A stretch of DNA of 48,378 nucleotides from assembly GCA_012728915.1 (NCBI GenBank), contig JAAYEC010000053.1, forward strand, positions 1 through 48,378, written 5' to 3'. A program made the position numbers and the translations under genes. Positions 47,835-48,378 of this stretch are shown here, piece by piece (positions within the stretch are counted from its first letter, which is position 1; every line of letters starts with the position of its first letter). Source of the DNA: Deltaproteobacteria bacterium. Its GTDB lineage: Bacteria > Desulfobacterota > Syntrophia > Syntrophales > UBA2192. The notes under the pieces were generated by a model. The model did not search any database. It was not told the DNA's origin and worked only from the letters and a program-made list of their open reading frames with translations.

Positions 47835-47883
47835 AAAAATTTTTGAAATTTTTGCTTGACATATCTATCATGTCGAGTATAGT
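47835..47883 (+). promoter_or_regulatory. rRNA promoter P1 with UP element
   Basis: TTGACA (47856-47861), 16 bp, TATAGT (47878-47883). Directly upstream (47835-47855) is an A/T run, aaaaatttttgaaattttt, in the UP-element position for the RNA polymerase alpha subunit. Confidence 0.82.
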
Positions 47884-47931
47884 AGTGCCTTTCCGGTGAC
47901 GGAACGGCTTGCTTTTCCGTCGAAAAAGTTC

Positions 47932-47960
47932 TTGACAAGAGAAGGCCTTTAAACTAAACG
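47932..47960 (+). promoter_or_regulatory. rRNA promoter P2
   Basis: TTGACA (47932-47937), 17 bp, TAAACG (47955-47960), 76 bp after P1, giving the usual tandem rrn promoter arrangement. Confidence 0.65.
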
Positions 47961-47978
47961 TATAGGCTCTTTTCAGAG

Positions 47979-47990
47979 GTCTTTGACAAT
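47979..47990 (+). promoter_or_regulatory. boxA-like antitermination site in the rrn leader
   Basis: GTCTTTGACAAT resembles the boxA element (TGCTCTTTAACA) bound by NusB/NusE. It lies about 72 bp before the 16S start, as in other rRNA leaders. Confidence 0.6.
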
Positions 47991-48061
47991 TGAATACAGG
48001 GAAGGATGTTTTTCTGGGTCCGCTTTGAGTGATTTGATTCGATCAAAATCATCTAGGATAA

Positions 48062-48378
<317 letters not shown>

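Overview
The window reads as a chromosomal segment of a GC-rich, strictly anaerobic bacterium of the former Deltaproteobacteria (Desulfobacterota, perhaps Syntrophales). This placement is inferred from the first ~317 bases of the 16S rRNA gene at the right edge, the oxygen-sensitive class III ribonucleotide reductase, tungstate-type transport, a DUF6178 gene, and the zapB-zapA-6S RNA-rny order. No phage, transposase or CRISPR array is visible. Most genes are housekeeping, but the left end carries an unusual metal locus and the intergenic spaces carry a striking set of short-period repeats.

Layout. 1-6681 (minus) is one tight operon for tungstate/molybdate: a PBP-domain regulator, two TupA-type binding proteins, permease, ATPase, a TiaS-like protein, an 82-residue unknown and a molybdenum-storage-type protein, followed by the start of a secreted protein. 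6682-6846 is a divergent promoter region with two palindromes, driving an FAD oxidoreductase and then a MoxR ATPase/VWA pair (6847-10301, plus). 10572-18546 (minus) holds DUF6178, solitary groEL, a receiver protein and HrpA helicase. 18856-24518 (plus) holds an Fe-S protein, a lipoprotein, a possible small membrane protein, an unrecognised 462-aa protein, a YwqK-type repeat protein and a tandem Usp protein. 24622-26619 (minus) is a periplasmic binding protein plus surE. 26808-29989 (minus) is gmhA-grpE-dnaK with its own promoter and terminator. 30273-38342 (minus) is nrdD, and upstream of it the purD-purH-purE-tsaC-HD run. 38572-47794 (plus) is two CNNM/CBS membrane proteins, a GlmU-N-like nucleotidyltransferase, dusB, zapB, zapA, 6S RNA, rny, ymdB and tyrS. 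47835-48378 is an rRNA operon start with UP element, two promoters, boxA and partial 16S.

How the genes work together. The left operon joins uptake, sensing and ATP-dependent storage of Mo/W oxyanions, with two uncharacterised proteins placed exactly between transporter and storage protein. This is the best candidate for an undescribed system. The purine genes, nrdD and the HD phosphohydrolase form a nucleotide block. The right third is cell division, RNA turnover and translation.

The second main observation is a family of dispersed elements made of degenerate 7-bp (GGCNNAA) or 8-bp (for example GAGAAGGT) tandem units, often as paired inverted arms. Many begin at or inside stop codons, and they occupy three of the four ~100-bp gaps of the purine operon. 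All functional calls are from reading the sequence; no database search was run.
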